Source: Listeria grandensis FSL F6-0971
Lineage (GTDB): Bacteria > Bacillota > Bacilli > Lactobacillales > Listeriaceae
Reading direction: 5' to 3'
Assembly: GCF_000525835.1 (NCBI RefSeq)
Contig: NZ_AODD01000005.1
Location: 62,001-126,000 of the forward strand
DNA length: 64,000 bases
The translations under genes and the position numbers were made by a program. This document shows, piece after piece, positions 50,779 to 61,347 of this stretch. Numbering within the stretch: position 1 is the stretch's first letter; every line of letters starts with the position of its first letter. The notes under the pieces were generated by a model. It made no database searches. It was not told the DNA's origin and was given only the letters and a program-made list of their open reading frames with translations.

Positions 50779-50869
50779 GTGCCTAGAATTAAGAAGGCTT
50801 ACGGCTTGCATAGACAGGGGGCACTAGGTGTATAGTAGAGAGGTAAATAGAAATCGGGAGGCTGGTAAA

Positions 50870-51694
50870 ATGAACATTAACGATACGGTAACACTTGCAA
50901 ATGGCGTGGAGATGCCACAGTTTGGTTTTGGCGTTTGGCGTGTGAATGATGGAGAAGAGGCAGTGAATTCCGTGAAATGGGCGATTGAAACGGGATATAA
51001 GAGCATCGATACAGCGGCTGCTTACAAAAATGAGGAAGGTGTGGGACGCGCAATCAAGGCATCTGGTGTGGCGCGCGACAGCCTTTTTGTAACGACGAAG
51101 TTATGGAATGCGGATCAAGGATATGAATCGACGTTAGCCGCGTTTGATACCAGTTTAGAAAAATTAGGGCTTGATTATATTGACCTATACTTAATTCATT
51201 GGCCAGTGAAAGGCAAGTTCGTCGACACATGGCGCGCCTTTGAAAAATTATATGCGGACAAAAAAGTACGTGCTATTGGTGTTTGTAATTTCCATGAGCA
51301 TCATTTGGATGAATTACTAAAAGAAGCAAAAATCGTACCGATGGTGAATCAAATTGAGTTACATCCTTTGCTATCGCAAGAACCGTTACGCAAATATTGT
51401 GCGGATAAAAATATCGTGGTGGAGGCGTGGAGCCCGCTTGGAAGTGGTAAAGTCCTAGATAATAGTGTGATTAATTCCATCGCCAAAATCTATGAGAAGT
51501 CAGTCGCGCAAGTCATCTTACGCTGGGATTTGCAACACGGTATCGTGACGATTCCAAAATCAGTGCATCAAAATCGTATTATCGAAAATGCGAATATCTT
51601 TGATTTTGAGCTGAAAGATTCGGAGATGGCGTTGATCGATAGTTTGAATCAGAATGAGCGCACAGGTCCTGATCCTGACAATTTTAATTTCTAG
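50870..51694 (+). CDS. Aldo/keto reductase
   Basis: 274-residue NADPH-dependent reductase of the AKR5-like group. The catalytic tetrad is Asp (KSIDTAAAY) and Tyr in [11 protein letters not shown], Lys in VTTKLWNAD, and His in LIHWPV; the cofactor loop is [10 protein letters not shown]. It reduces aldehydes such as methylglyoxal or 2,5-diketogluconate in relatives. GGGAGG lies 8 bases before ATG 50870. It follows the small RNA pair. Confidence 0.92.
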   Translation: MNINDTVTLANGVEMPQFGFGVWRVNDGEEAVNSVKWAIETGYKSIDTAAAYKNEEGVGRAIKASGVARDSLFVTTKLWNADQGYESTLAAFDTSLEKLGLDYIDLYLIHWPVKGKFVDTWRAFEKLYADKKVRAIGVCNFHEHHLDELLKEAKIVPMVNQIELHPLLSQEPLRKYCADKNIVVEAWSPLGSGKVLDNSVINSIAKIYEKSVAQVILRWDLQHGIVTIPKSVHQNRIIENANIFDFELKDSEMALIDSLNQNERTGPDPDNFNF

Positions 51695-51705
51695 GTGAGA
51701 AAAAA

Positions 51706-51742
51706 GCAGTAAATCCTTTTTTACGTGGATTTACTGCTTTTT
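51706..51742. terminator. Bidirectional terminator between AKR and ami
   Basis: Perfect 11-bp stem GCAGTAAATCC / GGATTTACTGC, then five T; A-run on the other side serves the convergent ami gene. Confidence 0.92.
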
Positions 51743-51746
51743 CATG

Positions 51747-54047
51747 TTATTTAAGGTTTGCCATTAACGTCCAACCGATAACGACATTGCCATTTTTGAG
51801 GCGGTACCATACTTTTCCTTCGATGTTTGCTTGACGATCTGCGGTTAGTGTTTTACCAGCAAAATTAGCAAGTGTTCCAACTTTAATGGGAGGATCATCG
51901 ACAGGGAATGAATAGAGTACGCCGGCTGTATTGGCTACTTTTTTCGTTAAATTCACTGGCTTTTCAGCAATTGCACCATCGTAAAATTTCGTCAGGGCGC
52001 TTGCGTCAACCCAACCAAGAAGTTGACCGTTGGAACTGATTTGGTAGTATAAACCGCCAGTTGTCTTCGCTTCACGTAAGATGCGGAGCTTTTTACCGCT
52101 GTAATTAGAAAGCGGTGCAATCTTAGAATTAATACCATACGTGTTCGGAACTAGCTTCCAAATATATTGATTCGCTGTTGTTTTGGTCTTACCATAAGCG
52201 GTCAATGTTTTGTCGTAGACTGGTTGGTCGTAATTGGTCGGCGTCACGCTTACTGCACGAACCCAACCAATCGATTCTGCACCATTTATTAGACGGAACC
52301 AAAGCGTGCCATTAACAGTGATCTGCTTGTGAACTGTGAGTTTGATGTTTAAATAGTTCTTGAGATCACCTTTTCGTGTGGAGCTATCAACGACTGGGAA
52401 GTAGTAAATGGAGTCGTTCGGAAGCGCCACATAACGCGGTAAATTAGCCGTCTGTTCCATACTTGGTGTATAGAAAATCGAAACAGCTTTGCTATCTACC
52501 CAACCAATTGTTCGTCCGTCGATGGCAAATTGATACCAGATGCCTTTTTTAGTCTTGGCCTCGCGAATTAGTTTTAGGTTTTTGCCGGTATAGCTTGAAA
52601 GTGGGTTAACAACGCTTGCACCTAATGTTCCATTTGGTACCGTCCAGACATTGTTTCCAGCGGCGGTTTTGACGCTAGCATAGGTGGTTGCGCCCATCAC
52701 TTTGTCATACTCGATTTGATCATAGACCGTCGTTGTCAGACTTGAAGCACGAACCCAACCGACTGCTTCGGAGCCATTCATGAGGCGATACCAAAGCGTA
52801 CCGTTTAGTGTGATTTGTTTGTGCACAGTTAATGGTTTGTTCGTATAGGCTGCCAAATTTCCTTTGCGCGCAGAACTATCAATAACTGGGAAATAATATA
52901 CAGATTCTGTTGGAACGTTGACGTAACGTGTTAGGTTAGCTGTTTGTTCCATGCTTGGTGTATAGAAAATGTTGACTGCTTTATTCTCTACCCAGCCAAT
53001 TGTTCTTCCATCAATGCTAAATTGATACCATGTTCCGCTTTGTGTTTTCGCTTCGCGGAGTAGTTTTAAATTTTTGCCAGTGTAGGCGGACAGGGGATTC
53101 ACTTCGTTGGAACCGGCTGTGTTGAATGGCGCGGACCAAACGGTGTTTCCTGCTGCCGTTTTTACATTAGCATAAGTTGTCGCTGGGAAAGGTGTATTGG
53201 ATATGATAGTATCTTTACTCATCGCATTGTATTTCTCGGTTATAAGTGTTAGGAGTTCATTATAGCTATAACCCCACTTGTTAAAGTAACCAATTGGATC
53301 GGTATGGGTTGTGCCACCGAGATATTTACTAACAGCATTATGCGTCCAAACTGTTCCGGCGCCGTCTGTTTCAGCGCTGTCAATTGGCAGTTTATACTTA
53401 TCAAGAATATAAGCTGTATAATAAGCGTAGTTATTAATAGAACGTGCGAACTCATCGAATGTTTTATGTTCTACTAATTCATACTGAACAAAACGAGCAT
53501 TGGCAAAGCGTCCAGCTCCCCAAACCCCATAATCGGTTGGATGTATTTGGATGATATTTCCTTTGTCGATAAAAGTATGCACAAAAGCGTTCTCCCAATT
53601 TCCACTCATGTAGTCAATTTCGTTTTGGATAGTCGAGTTTGGGTTGGCAGTTTCATGTAAAACGACGCCTTCTGGTTTGCCGTAGCCATTACGGTAATTA
53701 AATTTAGTGAATTGTGACTGAATTTGGCTACTTAATTTGGCATTGGTGAAGTTGTTCGCTTTGATGTAATTATTGACGTTTGGATAAGTTGCTTTTGCGT
53801 TTAGCATCCGGCTACGATCTGGTATCGGTGCTTCTGTATCTTGCTCCGCGTGTAAATCTCCCGTGAATGTTCCTTCTCGTTCTGCTTTTGGTACATAAAT
53901 CGAATCATCGTTAATCGTTTGCGATCCGTCTTTTGCGGTGACCGAGTTAATATCAGCAGTGGGTTGTTCATCAGCTAGGACAGAGATCGGTAAAACAACA
54001 GTTGTAAGCCCGACCGTCACAATCACTGATTTTAATAAAGTTTTCAA
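51747..54047 (-). CDS. ami: GW-module N-acetylmuramoyl-L-alanine amidase (Ami)
   Basis: 766-residue surface autolysin. Signal peptide with cleavage near VLA-DE. Amidase_2 domain about 100-270, zinc ligands in VVLHETANP and THTDPIGYF. Six GW modules of about 75-80 residues fill 290-766, as three pairs; each has a GW dipeptide (TIGWV, AVGWV, LLGWV, VIGWT). GW modules bind lipoteichoic acid and keep the enzyme on the surface. L. monocytogenes Ami has eight modules as I recall, so this copy is shorter. The start is TTG 54047 with GGAG upstream. Ami cuts peptidoglycan stem peptides and aids adhesion. Confidence 0.92.
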   Translation of the reverse strand: MKTLLKSVIVTVGLTTVVLPISVLADEQPTADINSVTAKDGSQTINDDSIYVPKAEREGTFTGDLHAEQDTEAPIPDRSRMLNAKATYPNVNNYIKANNFTNAKLSSQIQSQFTKFNYRNGYGKPEGVVLHETANPNSTIQNEIDYMSGNWENAFVHTFIDKGNIIQIHPTDYGVWGAGRFANARFVQYELVEHKTFDEFARSINNYAYYTAYILDKYKLPIDSAETDGAGTVWTHNAVSKYLGGTTHTDPIGYFNKWGYSYNELLTLITEKYNAMSKDTIISNTPFPATTYANVKTAAGNTVWSAPFNTAGSNEVNPLSAYTGKNLKLLREAKTQSGTWYQFSIDGRTIGWVENKAVNIFYTPSMEQTANLTRYVNVPTESVYYFPVIDSSARKGNLAAYTNKPLTVHKQITLNGTLWYRLMNGSEAVGWVRASSLTTTVYDQIEYDKVMGATTYASVKTAAGNNVWTVPNGTLGASVVNPLSSYTGKNLKLIREAKTKKGIWYQFAIDGRTIGWVDSKAVSIFYTPSMEQTANLPRYVALPNDSIYYFPVVDSSTRKGDLKNYLNIKLTVHKQITVNGTLWFRLINGAESIGWVRAVSVTPTNYDQPVYDKTLTAYGKTKTTANQYIWKLVPNTYGINSKIAPLSNYSGKKLRILREAKTTGGLYYQISSNGQLLGWVDASALTKFYDGAIAEKPVNLTKKVANTAGVLYSFPVDDPPIKVGTLANFAGKTLTADRQANIEGKVWYRLKNGNVVIGWTLMANLK

Positions 54048-54511
54048 TTGTCCATCTCCATTCTAAAAAATCCCCTTTGGTAATAAAAAATTAGGCAAGT
54101 GTTTCATATATACTAAATGTATACAGAGAGTACCCTCATTATGGAGAAAATCAGCAAGAGAGTCAATAGAGTTTCCCTATCATGGTCGAAATTTGGGCGA
54201 ATATAACTACTATAGAGGGCGTGAATTCCAACTGATACCAATAGATTTAGATTGAAAAACTTGAAATTTGACAAATTACCTACAATTTGATGTCTAAATG
54301 GCGTCAAAAAACTCTTTGTAAGCATTATCACAAAATAGCTTAATATGGAAAAACTAGTGTAGCGGTATAAATGTACGTTCAAACCTTTGTCACAACTCCG
54401 TCTTCACCTTCGTAAGCCTAGGTATTTTATTGTTTTGAGGCACCTAGTTTGACAATAAACGAAAGAAATAAGAAACTAAGATTATCACTGCATGAGAGAA
54501 GGGGAAAACAG
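54048..54511. other. Intergenic region without a supported gene
   Basis: AT-rich stretch between divergent ami and the lipid kinase; it should hold both promoters, but no clear -35/-10 pair is recognisable. An 89-codon minus-strand frame at 54113-54382 lacks a ribosome site. TTGACAATAAACGAAAG at 54449-54465 repeats exactly a 17-mer at 9061. Confidence 0.5.
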
Positions 54512-55429
54512 TTGTTAAAGCGAATGTTAATCATCTATAATCCTGTTGCCGGACAGCGCAAGTTTCACAAATTAATGCCGGTTGCAGAACAAGTTTTGGG
54601 GGATGCTGGTTTGGAAGTGACGCTCATTCCAACAACGGAAGAAGCAAAAAGTGCAACAAAGATTGCGAAACAAGGTGCGCTTGACGGTTTTGAAATGATT
54701 GTTGCGGCAGGCGGAGATGGGACGGTAAACGATGTTGTGAATGGCCTAATGCAAGTCGAAGTACCGCCTATTTTTGGTGTTTTGCCAGTTGGAACGACAA
54801 ATGATTTTGCGAGGGCGCTCGGGATGGCAAAAGATCCGCTAGAGGCACTGCACATTATCGCAGGACGTGAGACGATCAAAGTAGACGTTGGTAAGGCCGA
54901 CGATCAGTTTTTCATTAACAACGCGGCAGGTGGGAAAATCACGGAAATCACGTATGCCGTCAAGGAGTCCATGAAGAATAAGATTGGGCGTTTAGCCTAC
55001 TTGCTAAGCGGGATTTCGATGTTGCACAAATTGGGACCAAAGCAAGTCAAAATAATACATGACACAGGTGTTTTTGAAGGTGAAATACTGCTCTTATTTG
55101 GTGCGTTAACAAACAGCGTTGGTGGTATGGAAAAATTGTGTCCACCAGCAGTGCTCAATGACGGCCAGATGGATTTGCTCATTCTGAAGAAAGTATCGCC
55201 AGCTAAATTATTGAAACTCCTTGCTGCCATTAAGGCAGGTACACATTTGGCTAGTGAAGATGTTGTTTATGTAAGAACGAAAAAAGTGTACATCGAATGT
55301 GAAATGAGTTTAAACATAAGCTATGATGGTGTATATGGCGGGGAGACACCATATACGTTAGAAGTACTGCCTGAGAAATTGGCAATTTTGGCAGATGTAA
55401 CCCGAATCGAGCACCGCTTACAGAAATAA
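54512..55429 (+). CDS. Diacylglycerol/lipid kinase (DgkB/YegS family)
   Basis: 305-residue cytoplasmic lipid kinase. The NPVAGQRKF start, AAGGDGTVNDVVNGL nucleotide loop, LPVGTTNDFARAL and the late DGQMDLLIL block are typical of the DAGK catalytic family, including DgkB of the lipoteichoic acid cycle. DgkB would turn LTA-derived diacylglycerol to phosphatidic acid. TTG 54512 lies 7 bases after AAGGGG; the open frame upstream to 54449 has no ribosome site. Confidence 0.88.
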   Translation: MLKRMLIIYNPVAGQRKFHKLMPVAEQVLGDAGLEVTLIPTTEEAKSATKIAKQGALDGFEMIVAAGGDGTVNDVVNGLMQVEVPPIFGVLPVGTTNDFARALGMAKDPLEALHIIAGRETIKVDVGKADDQFFINNAAGGKITEITYAVKESMKNKIGRLAYLLSGISMLHKLGPKQVKIIHDTGVFEGEILLLFGALTNSVGGMEKLCPPAVLNDGQMDLLILKKVSPAKLLKLLAAIKAGTHLASEDVVYVRTKKVYIECEMSLNISYDGVYGGETPYTLEVLPEKLAILADVTRIEHRLQK

Positions 55430-55704
55430 AACGATTACATCAAAAATATCGACCTTCACTATGGTAAACTACTCACAAATCTGGTATTATTACAGTGTTA
55501 GGAAAAATAGCAACCGTTATTTTTCACAGCAGAAAATCAAATTTTGTAAGAGTCTGGAGCAAACTCGAACAAAGCCGAAGAACGTCGAGCCCATTTTTAT
55601 TTTAGGTAGGATGTAAACTAGGCTTTACACAAATCGAACGCTTGCCGCCGATTTACCCGAGGTATGCACAAGACCTCTTATATTCCTGAGGAGGAAAATG
55701 TATT

Positions 55705-56559
55705 ATGCCTATCGTTAGTATGACTGAAATGTTGAACAAAGCGTTAGCTGGAAAATATGCTGTAGGTCAATTCAACATCAATAACCTTGAATGGACTCGC
55801 GCTATTTTAGAAGCTGCAGAACAAGAAAAAGCCCCTGTAATCCTTGGTGTTTCTGAAGGAGCAGCGAAATACATGGGTGGATTTACGACAGTAGTTAAAA
55901 TGACTGAAGGACTTATGCATGACCTAAAAATCACTGTACCAGTTGCGATTCACTTGGATCATGGTTCATCTTTTGATTCTTGTAAAGCTGCAATCGATGC
56001 AGGATTCTCATCTGTTATGATCGATGGTTCTCATCACCCAATCGATGAAAACGTTGAAATGACTAAAAAAGTTGTTGATTACGCTCATCCAAAAGGTGTT
56101 TCTGTTGAAGCCGAAGTTGGAACTGTTGGTGGCGAAGAAGACGGCGTAACTGGCGGAATCAACTACGCTGATCCTGCTGAATGTCTACGTGTTGTTAAAG
56201 AAGCTAACATTGATGCACTTGCTGCAGCATTAGGTTCTGTACATGGTCCTTACCACGGCGAACCAGTTCTTGGGTTCAAAGAAATGGAAGAGATCTCTAA
56301 ATTAACAGGCGCTCCTCTAGTACTTCACGGTGGTTCTGGAATTCCTGAACACCAAATTAAACAAGCAATCGAACACGGTCACAGCAAAATTAACGTTAAC
56401 ACGGAATGCCAAATTGTTTGGACTGCCGCTGTTCGCGAAAAATTAGCTACAGATGATAAAGTTTACGATCCACGTAAAGTTATCGGACCTGGTAAAGATG
56501 CGATTGTTAAAACTGTTGTTGCTAAGATCCAAGAATTCGGCTCTAACGGCAAAGCATAA
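55705..56559 (+). CDS. fbaA: Class II fructose-bisphosphate aldolase
   Basis: 284-residue zinc enzyme of glycolysis. [18 protein letters not shown] holds a zinc His and the Asp; [16 protein letters not shown] and [11 protein letters not shown] bind phosphate. GAGGAGG precedes ATG 55705. The upstream 275 bases (55430-55704) form a leader region with TATTAT near 55485 but no convincing structured regulator. Confidence 0.96.
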   Translation: MPIVSMTEMLNKALAGKYAVGQFNINNLEWTRAILEAAEQEKAPVILGVSEGAAKYMGGFTTVVKMTEGLMHDLKITVPVAIHLDHGSSFDSCKAAIDAGFSSVMIDGSHHPIDENVEMTKKVVDYAHPKGVSVEAEVGTVGGEEDGVTGGINYADPAECLRVVKEANIDALAAALGSVHGPYHGEPVLGFKEMEEISKLTGAPLVLHGGSGIPEHQIKQAIEHGHSKINVNTECQIVWTAAVREKLATDDKVYDPRKVIGPGKDAIVKTVVAKIQEFGSNGKA

Positions 56560-56574
56560 TTTTATACTTAGGTT

Positions 56575-56605
56575 ACAGCGGGTCATCGTGACTCGCTGTT
56601 TTTTT
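56575..56605 (+). terminator. Terminator after fbaA
   Basis: 11-bp stem ACAGCGGGTCA / TGACTCGCTGT (one wobble) with loop TCG, then seven T. Confidence 0.92.
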
Positions 56606-56735
56606 GAGGTGTGGCACGATCCAAATAAATTGGCGACCAATCGTGTATAGAAAGACATAACTTAAGTCGGATGTCCTATTTTTGTGAAGTTTGATAGACT
56701 AGAAAGAAAACGCATACAAAGAAAGTAGGGGGAGT

Positions 56736-57896
56736 ATGGCGACGAAATTTTTAATCATTGGTGGGGGAATTGGAGGTCTGATGACTGGCATCGCCTTAGA
56801 ACAAGCTGGCTTTTATGTAGAAATTTTTGAGCAGGCAGAACAAATGAAGCGGGTCGGTGCAGGGATTACTGTGTCTCCAAATGGTATGTCGGCATTGGCG
56901 GAATTAGGACTGGCCGAGCAGGTAAAACAGATGGGAAATGTAAGTTCTAAAGGGATTGCGATTGTCGACGAACGTGGCAGACCAATCACGAAGCTGGCGG
57001 ATGAGGCATTAGCTTTCCCAATTTATGCGATTCATCGAGCGGATTTGCAGGATATTCTGGCAGGTGCTTTAAAAAAGGATACGTTGCAGTTTGGGAAAAA
57101 ATGTTGTGATGTGGGGCAAGACGATACCGGTGTTGTGATCCGGTTTAAAGATGGGACGGAGGTCACTGGTGATTACGCGATTGTTGCCGATGGTATTCAT
57201 TCGTTGGCACGCGATCAGATTTTTGGCAGACAGAAGTTGCGTTATGCGGATTATACGTGTTGGCGTGGGATTGCGAAGGAGTGGCCAGATGATGAGAAGC
57301 TATTTACGGAGACTTGGGGTACGAAAGGGCGAGTTGGCATTGTCCCACTTGCCAATGGGGAGACATATTGGTTTGCCGTTATCAGTGCAACGGAAAATAG
57401 TATCGCCCACCAGACCTATGAATTAGCCGATTTAATAGCTCGATTTGGTTCTTATCACACGCCGGTGCAAGCAATATTAGAAGCGACAGATCCAGAAAAA
57501 TTGATACGCGGTGATATTTTTGACTTGGTGCCAATGACCAGTTTTGTTAAAGGACGTATTGTTCTGCTTGGCGATGCAGCACACGCAATGACACCGAATA
57601 TGGGGCAAGGTGGCTGTCAGGCGATGGAAGACGCGATTGTTCTGCAAAACTGTGTGAAGCGTTTAGAGGATGTAGAAATGGCATTTGAGGCTTACAGCAA
57701 GGCTCGGGTGGGGCGAACTAAGAGAATTACAGAGCGCTCACGATTGATTGGCAAAGTGGGGCAGTTTGAGTCGGCATTTGCTTGTAAAGTACGCAATGTA
57801 GGTATGCGACTAGCACCCGCATCGGCACAGCGGAAGCAACTGGCGTATGTATATGAGGTGGATTTGACGCCCTCTAACAATTTCTGTCAAGGCTAA
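56736..57896 (+). CDS. FAD-dependent monooxygenase
   Basis: 386-residue flavoprotein of the aromatic-ring hydroxylase type. FAD motifs: GGGIGGLMTGIALEQAG at the start, and the GD motif GRIVLLGDAAHAMTPNMGQG near residue 275. No membrane segment. Substrate unknown. The last residues (PSNNFCQG) run into the first copy of a 28-bp intergenic repeat, whose TAA provides the stop, so the C-terminus may have been changed by repeat insertion. I recall lafA/lafB here in L. monocytogenes instead of this gene. Confidence 0.85.
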   Translation: MATKFLIIGGGIGGLMTGIALEQAGFYVEIFEQAEQMKRVGAGITVSPNGMSALAELGLAEQVKQMGNVSSKGIAIVDERGRPITKLADEALAFPIYAIHRADLQDILAGALKKDTLQFGKKCCDVGQDDTGVVIRFKDGTEVTGDYAIVADGIHSLARDQIFGRQKLRYADYTCWRGIAKEWPDDEKLFTETWGTKGRVGIVPLANGETYWFAVISATENSIAHQTYELADLIARFGSYHTPVQAILEATDPEKLIRGDIFDLVPMTSFVKGRIVLLGDAAHAMTPNMGQGGCQAMEDAIVLQNCVKRLEDVEMAFEAYSKARVGRTKRITERSRLIGKVGQFESAFACKVRNVGMRLAPASAQRKQLAYVYEVDLTPSNNFCQG

Positions 57897-58043
57897 ACGG
57901 GCTCTTTCAGCTCTTCGATAGGGTCAAGCTTCAACGGCTAGCCCCTCGAAAACTTCACACTCGCAATAAAAAGCAAGGGCGGCTTTTTCTCGCGAGCGCT
58001 CCAGTTTTTGTCGGAGCTAAACGAGCCGTTTCAGCTCTTCGAT
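57892..58043 (+). repeat. 28-bp direct repeat pair in the murA upstream region
   Basis: GCTAAACGGGCTCTTTCAGC plus TCTTCGAT at 57892-57919 and GCTAAACGAGCCGTTTCAGC plus TCTTCGAT at 58016-58043 differ at 3 positions of 28. Between them are GC-rich short inverted segments such as CTCGCGAG and CTCCAGTTTTTGTCGGAG. It looks like a dispersed intergenic repeat element rather than a gene. Confidence 0.75.
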
Positions 58044-58114
58044 TTGCAAATTTCCTCAATATCAGGGATAATTAGCAACAAGTGAAATCTTTTTAATCAG
58101 AAAGAAGGAACGGT

Positions 58115-59387
58115 ATGGTTGAGAAATTAGTTATAAAAGGTGGAAATGAGCTGTCAGGGACGTTGCGTGTTGATGGTGCTAAGAATAGTGCTGTTGCTCT
58201 TATTCCTGCAACGATTTTGGCTGACTCGGACGTGACGATTGAAGGCTTGCCAGATATATCGGATGTGCACACACTTTATGCCATTTTAGAAGAACTTGGT
58301 GGAGAAATTCATGCGGGGCCGGATGCGGTTACGATTGATCCATCCAATTTAACAGATGTCCCACTGCCAAATGGTAATGTAAAAAAATTACGCGCTTCTT
58401 ATTATTTGATGGGCGCTATGTTAGGTCGTTTTAAAAAAAGCTGTCATCGGTCTTCCCGGTGGATGTTATTTGGGCCCACGCCCGATTGATCAACATATTA
58501 AAGGTTTTGAAGCTCTAGGTGCGACTGTTACCAATGAACAAGGCGCGATTTATTTGCGTGCCGATGAATTAAAAGGTGCGCGAATTTATCTAGATGTTGT
58601 CAGTGTTGGTGCGACGATTAATATTATGCTTGCAGCTGTAAAAGCGACAGGAAAAACCGTTATCGAGAACGCCGCTAAAGAACCAGAAATTATCGATGTA
58701 GCCACGCTTCTTACAAGTATGGGTGCGAAGATTAAAGGTGCAGGAACAGATACAATCCGCATCGAAGGCGTGGAGCAGCTTCACGGTTGCCGCCACACCA
58801 TTATTCCAGATCGTATCGAAGCAGGTACTTTTATGATTCTAGCTGCTGCTGCGGGTTCAGGTATTAAAGTCGAAAATATTATTCCTGCGCATATGGAAGC
58901 TGTGAAAGCCAAGCTCGTCGAGGCAGGGGTTTCCATCGAAATGGACGAAGACTCCGCATATATCAGCAAAAGTAAGTCCCTCAAAAAAGTAGATATTAAA
59001 ACATACGCCTATCCAGGTTTTCCGACAGATTTACAGCAACCAATGACGGCTTTACTCGCTGGTGCTGATGGGAGTAGCATCGTAACAGATACCATTTATC
59101 CAAGTCGTTTTAAACATATCGATGAATTAAAACGTATGGGTGGTCGATTTAAACTCCAAAGCCGCGCCGCGATTGTGACGGGTCCAACTCAGTTAAGAGG
59201 CGCTACAGTCACTGCCTCTGATTTGCGTGCTGGGGCATCCCTTGTTATTGCTGGCCTAATCGCAGACGGTATCACGGAAATACTTGGAATCGAACATATC
59301 GAACGCGGTTACGGTCGCATCATCGAAAAATTAGAAGGTATCGGCGCTGATATTCGGAAGGTGGTTCACGCCGAAGAAATCGTCTAG
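58115..59387 (+). CDS. murA2: UDP-GlcNAc 1-carboxyvinyltransferase, frame broken in A7
   Basis: MurA-family enzyme, first step of peptidoglycan synthesis and fosfomycin target, 423 residues once joined. The N-terminus has [16 protein letters not shown] and the later part [15 protein letters not shown] and [16 protein letters not shown]. The frame breaks at A7 58433-58439; with one A less, [18 protein letters not shown] appears, including the catalytic Cys. Position before rho matches the second listerial copy (MurZ, lmo2552), by memory. AGAAGGA precedes ATG 58115. Confidence 0.92.
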
Positions 59388-59566
59388 TCTTCAGCGCGGC
59401 GGATGAAATCGTAAAAATTTCTGGGGGTTTTTTCCAACATATCATGAAAGTTGGATAGCCCCTGACCAGTTTCGTGATGCATGTATGAAAGTAGTACAAA
59501 TAGTTTGTAGTCCTCGTTGTTCTCCAAAATCCTCTCCACAAAAAATCCAAAAGGTGGTCAAAGTAT

Positions 59567-60838
59567 ATGCCAGACATATCCATATCCTATCTAGAAAAAC
59601 TGACAATTAAAGAAATTTATGCGCTTGCGAAAGAACATAAAATTCCCTATTACAGCAAACTCACAAAAAGGGAACTTAGCTTTGCTCTGTTAAAAGCAAG
59701 TGCTGAAAAACAAGGGTTCTTTTTCATGGAAGGGGTTCTTGACATCATTGCCTCGGAAGGTTTTGGCTTCCTACGCCCCATCAACTATTCCGCAAGTTCT
59801 GAGGATATCTACATATCAGCTTCCCAAATTAGACGTTTTGATTTAAGAACGGGTGATAAGGTCTCTGGAAAAGTACGCCCACCTAAAGAAAATGAGCGTT
59901 ATTTCGGTTTACTTCACGTTGAAGCTGTCAATGGCGAAAACCCGGAAGTCGCGAAGGAACGTGTTCATTTTCCAGGGTTGACACCGCTTTACCCTGATCG
60001 TCAAATTCGAATGGAGATTGGCCAAGAACCGATTTCAACGAGAATGATCGATATGATTGCACCGATTGGTTTTGGGCAGCGTGGTCTCATCGTCGCGCCA
60101 CCGAAAGCAGGTAAAACCATTTTGCTAAAAGAGATTGCTAATGCGATTACGGAGAATAGTCCAGACGCGGAGCTCATTGTTTTACTTATCGATGAGCGTC
60201 CAGAAGAGGTAACGGATATTGAGCGATCTGTTAAAGCTGAGGTCGTCAGTTCGACGTTTGATGAAGTGCCGGAGAATCATATTAAAGTGGCAGAACTTGT
60301 GTTAGAGCGAGCGATGCGGCTAGTTGAGCAGAAGCGCGATGTCGTTATTTTGATGGATAGCATTACCCGTCTTGCACGGGCTTATAATCTGGTTATTCCA
60401 CCGAGCGGGCGTACACTGTCGGGTGGTATTGATCCAGCTGCTTTCCACAGACCGAAGCGTTTTTTCGGGGCGGCTCGGAATATCGAAGAAGGTGGGAGCT
60501 TGACGATTTTGGCAACAGCGCTTGTGGATACGGGCTCACGAATGGATGACGTGATTTATGAAGAGTTTAAAGGTACAGGAAATATGGAGCTTCACTTGGA
60601 TCGGGCGATGGCTGAGCGACGTGTGTTTCCAGCGATTGATATCCGCCGTTCTGGGACGCGAAAAGAAGAGCTATTATTACCAAAAGATAAACTCGAGCAG
60701 CTTTGGAAAATTCGCAAAGTCATGCCGATTCAAGGCGATGCGCTCGACATTTCCGAACGCTTTATTCGTCAGCTGAAAAAGACACCGACCAATGAGGCCT
60801 TTTTCGAAGTGATGCAAAGCGAAATGTTTAAAAAATAA
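59567..60838 (+). CDS. rho: Transcription termination factor Rho
   Basis: 423-residue hexameric RNA helicase. The N-terminal Rho domain and CSD-like RNA-binding part contain [18 protein letters not shown]. Walker A is [12 protein letters not shown], Walker [16 protein letters not shown], and the Q/R-loop region [22 protein letters not shown]. Complete. AAGGTGG lies before ATG 59567; 59388-59566 holds nothing I can name. Confidence 0.96.
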   Translation: MPDISISYLEKLTIKEIYALAKEHKIPYYSKLTKRELSFALLKASAEKQGFFFMEGVLDIIASEGFGFLRPINYSASSEDIYISASQIRRFDLRTGDKVSGKVRPPKENERYFGLLHVEAVNGENPEVAKERVHFPGLTPLYPDRQIRMEIGQEPISTRMIDMIAPIGFGQRGLIVAPPKAGKTILLKEIANAITENSPDAELIVLLIDERPEEVTDIERSVKAEVVSSTFDEVPENHIKVAELVLERAMRLVEQKRDVVILMDSITRLARAYNLVIPPSGRTLSGGIDPAAFHRPKRFFGAARNIEEGGSLTILATALVDTGSRMDDVIYEEFKGTGNMELHLDRAMAERRVFPAIDIRRSGTRKEELLLPKDKLEQLWKIRKVMPIQGDALDISERFIRQLKKTPTNEAFFEVMQSEMFKK

Positions 60839-60841
60839 GCC

Positions 60842-60870
60842 TTGCTAAAATAGAGAAGCATTGTTATAAT
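60842..60870 (+). promoter_or_regulatory. rpmE2 promoter
   Basis: TTGCTA (60842-60847), 17 bases, TATAAT (60865-60870); leader about 65 bases to ATG 60941. Confidence 0.75.
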
Positions 60871-60940
60871 GAGTTTACTGTGTGCAATTGTGCAGAAATT
60901 ACTCTGTTTCAGATGATTCAGGGCGAAGGAGTTGAAAACA

Positions 60941-61186
60941 ATGAAAGCTGGAATTCACCCGGAATACCGTCAAGTGGTATTTCTTGATACTAGTACAGAT
61001 TTCAAATTTCTTTCTGGTTCTACTAAGGGCTCGAACGAAACTATTCAATGGGAAGATGGCAACGAGTATCCATTACTACGTGTCGAAATCAGTTCTGATT
61101 CTCACCCATTCTATACTGGTAAACAAAAACATGCGACAGCCGATGGACGTGTCGATCGTTTCAACAAAAAATACGGAATCAAATAA
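60941..61186 (+). CDS. rpmE2: Ribosomal protein bL31 type B
   Basis: 81-residue large-subunit protein. It starts [20 protein letters not shown] and has no CxxC zinc pairs, so it is the zinc-independent type B form; the end [19 protein letters not shown] is typical. GAAGGAG lies 9 bases before ATG 60941 (an in-frame TTG at 60932 is within that spacer). Confidence 0.95.
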   Translation: MKAGIHPEYRQVVFLDTSTDFKFLSGSTKGSNETIQWEDGNEYPLLRVEISSDSHPFYTGKQKHATADGRVDRFNKKYGIK

Positions 61187-61212
61187 AAAAGTCACCCTCG
61201 GGTGGCTTTTTT
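61185..61212 (+). terminator. Terminator after rpmE2
   Basis: GTCACCC / GGGTGGC stem flanked by A6 and T6, minimal two-base loop. Confidence 0.88.
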
Positions 61213-61347
61213 ATTTGATTTTGTGCGGAACATTTATCTTAGTAAAGCTGCTAAGCATCATACCAATCCTTCCAATCCAAACATTTTCAATTCGGTGCGG
61301 CTTGGGGTAGAATTGAGGGATAGAGAAGTAATAGAGGAGGTTTTCAG

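Noticed and set aside
54113-54382. 89-codon hydrophobic minus-strand frame upstream of ami
   Set aside because: Starts with TTG, has no properly spaced ribosome site, and overlaps the region that must hold the ami promoter.
54449-54465. Exact 17-mer shared with 9061-9077 (TTGACAATAAACGAAAG)
   Set aside because: In 64 kb of AT-rich DNA one such match is not surprising, and at the lipid kinase it lacks the second TAAACGAAA repeat and a -10 box at the right distance.
55430-55704. fbaA leader considered as a riboswitch
   Set aside because: Only a short imperfect CTCGA/TCGAG hairpin is visible and no known riboswitch core motif is recognisable.
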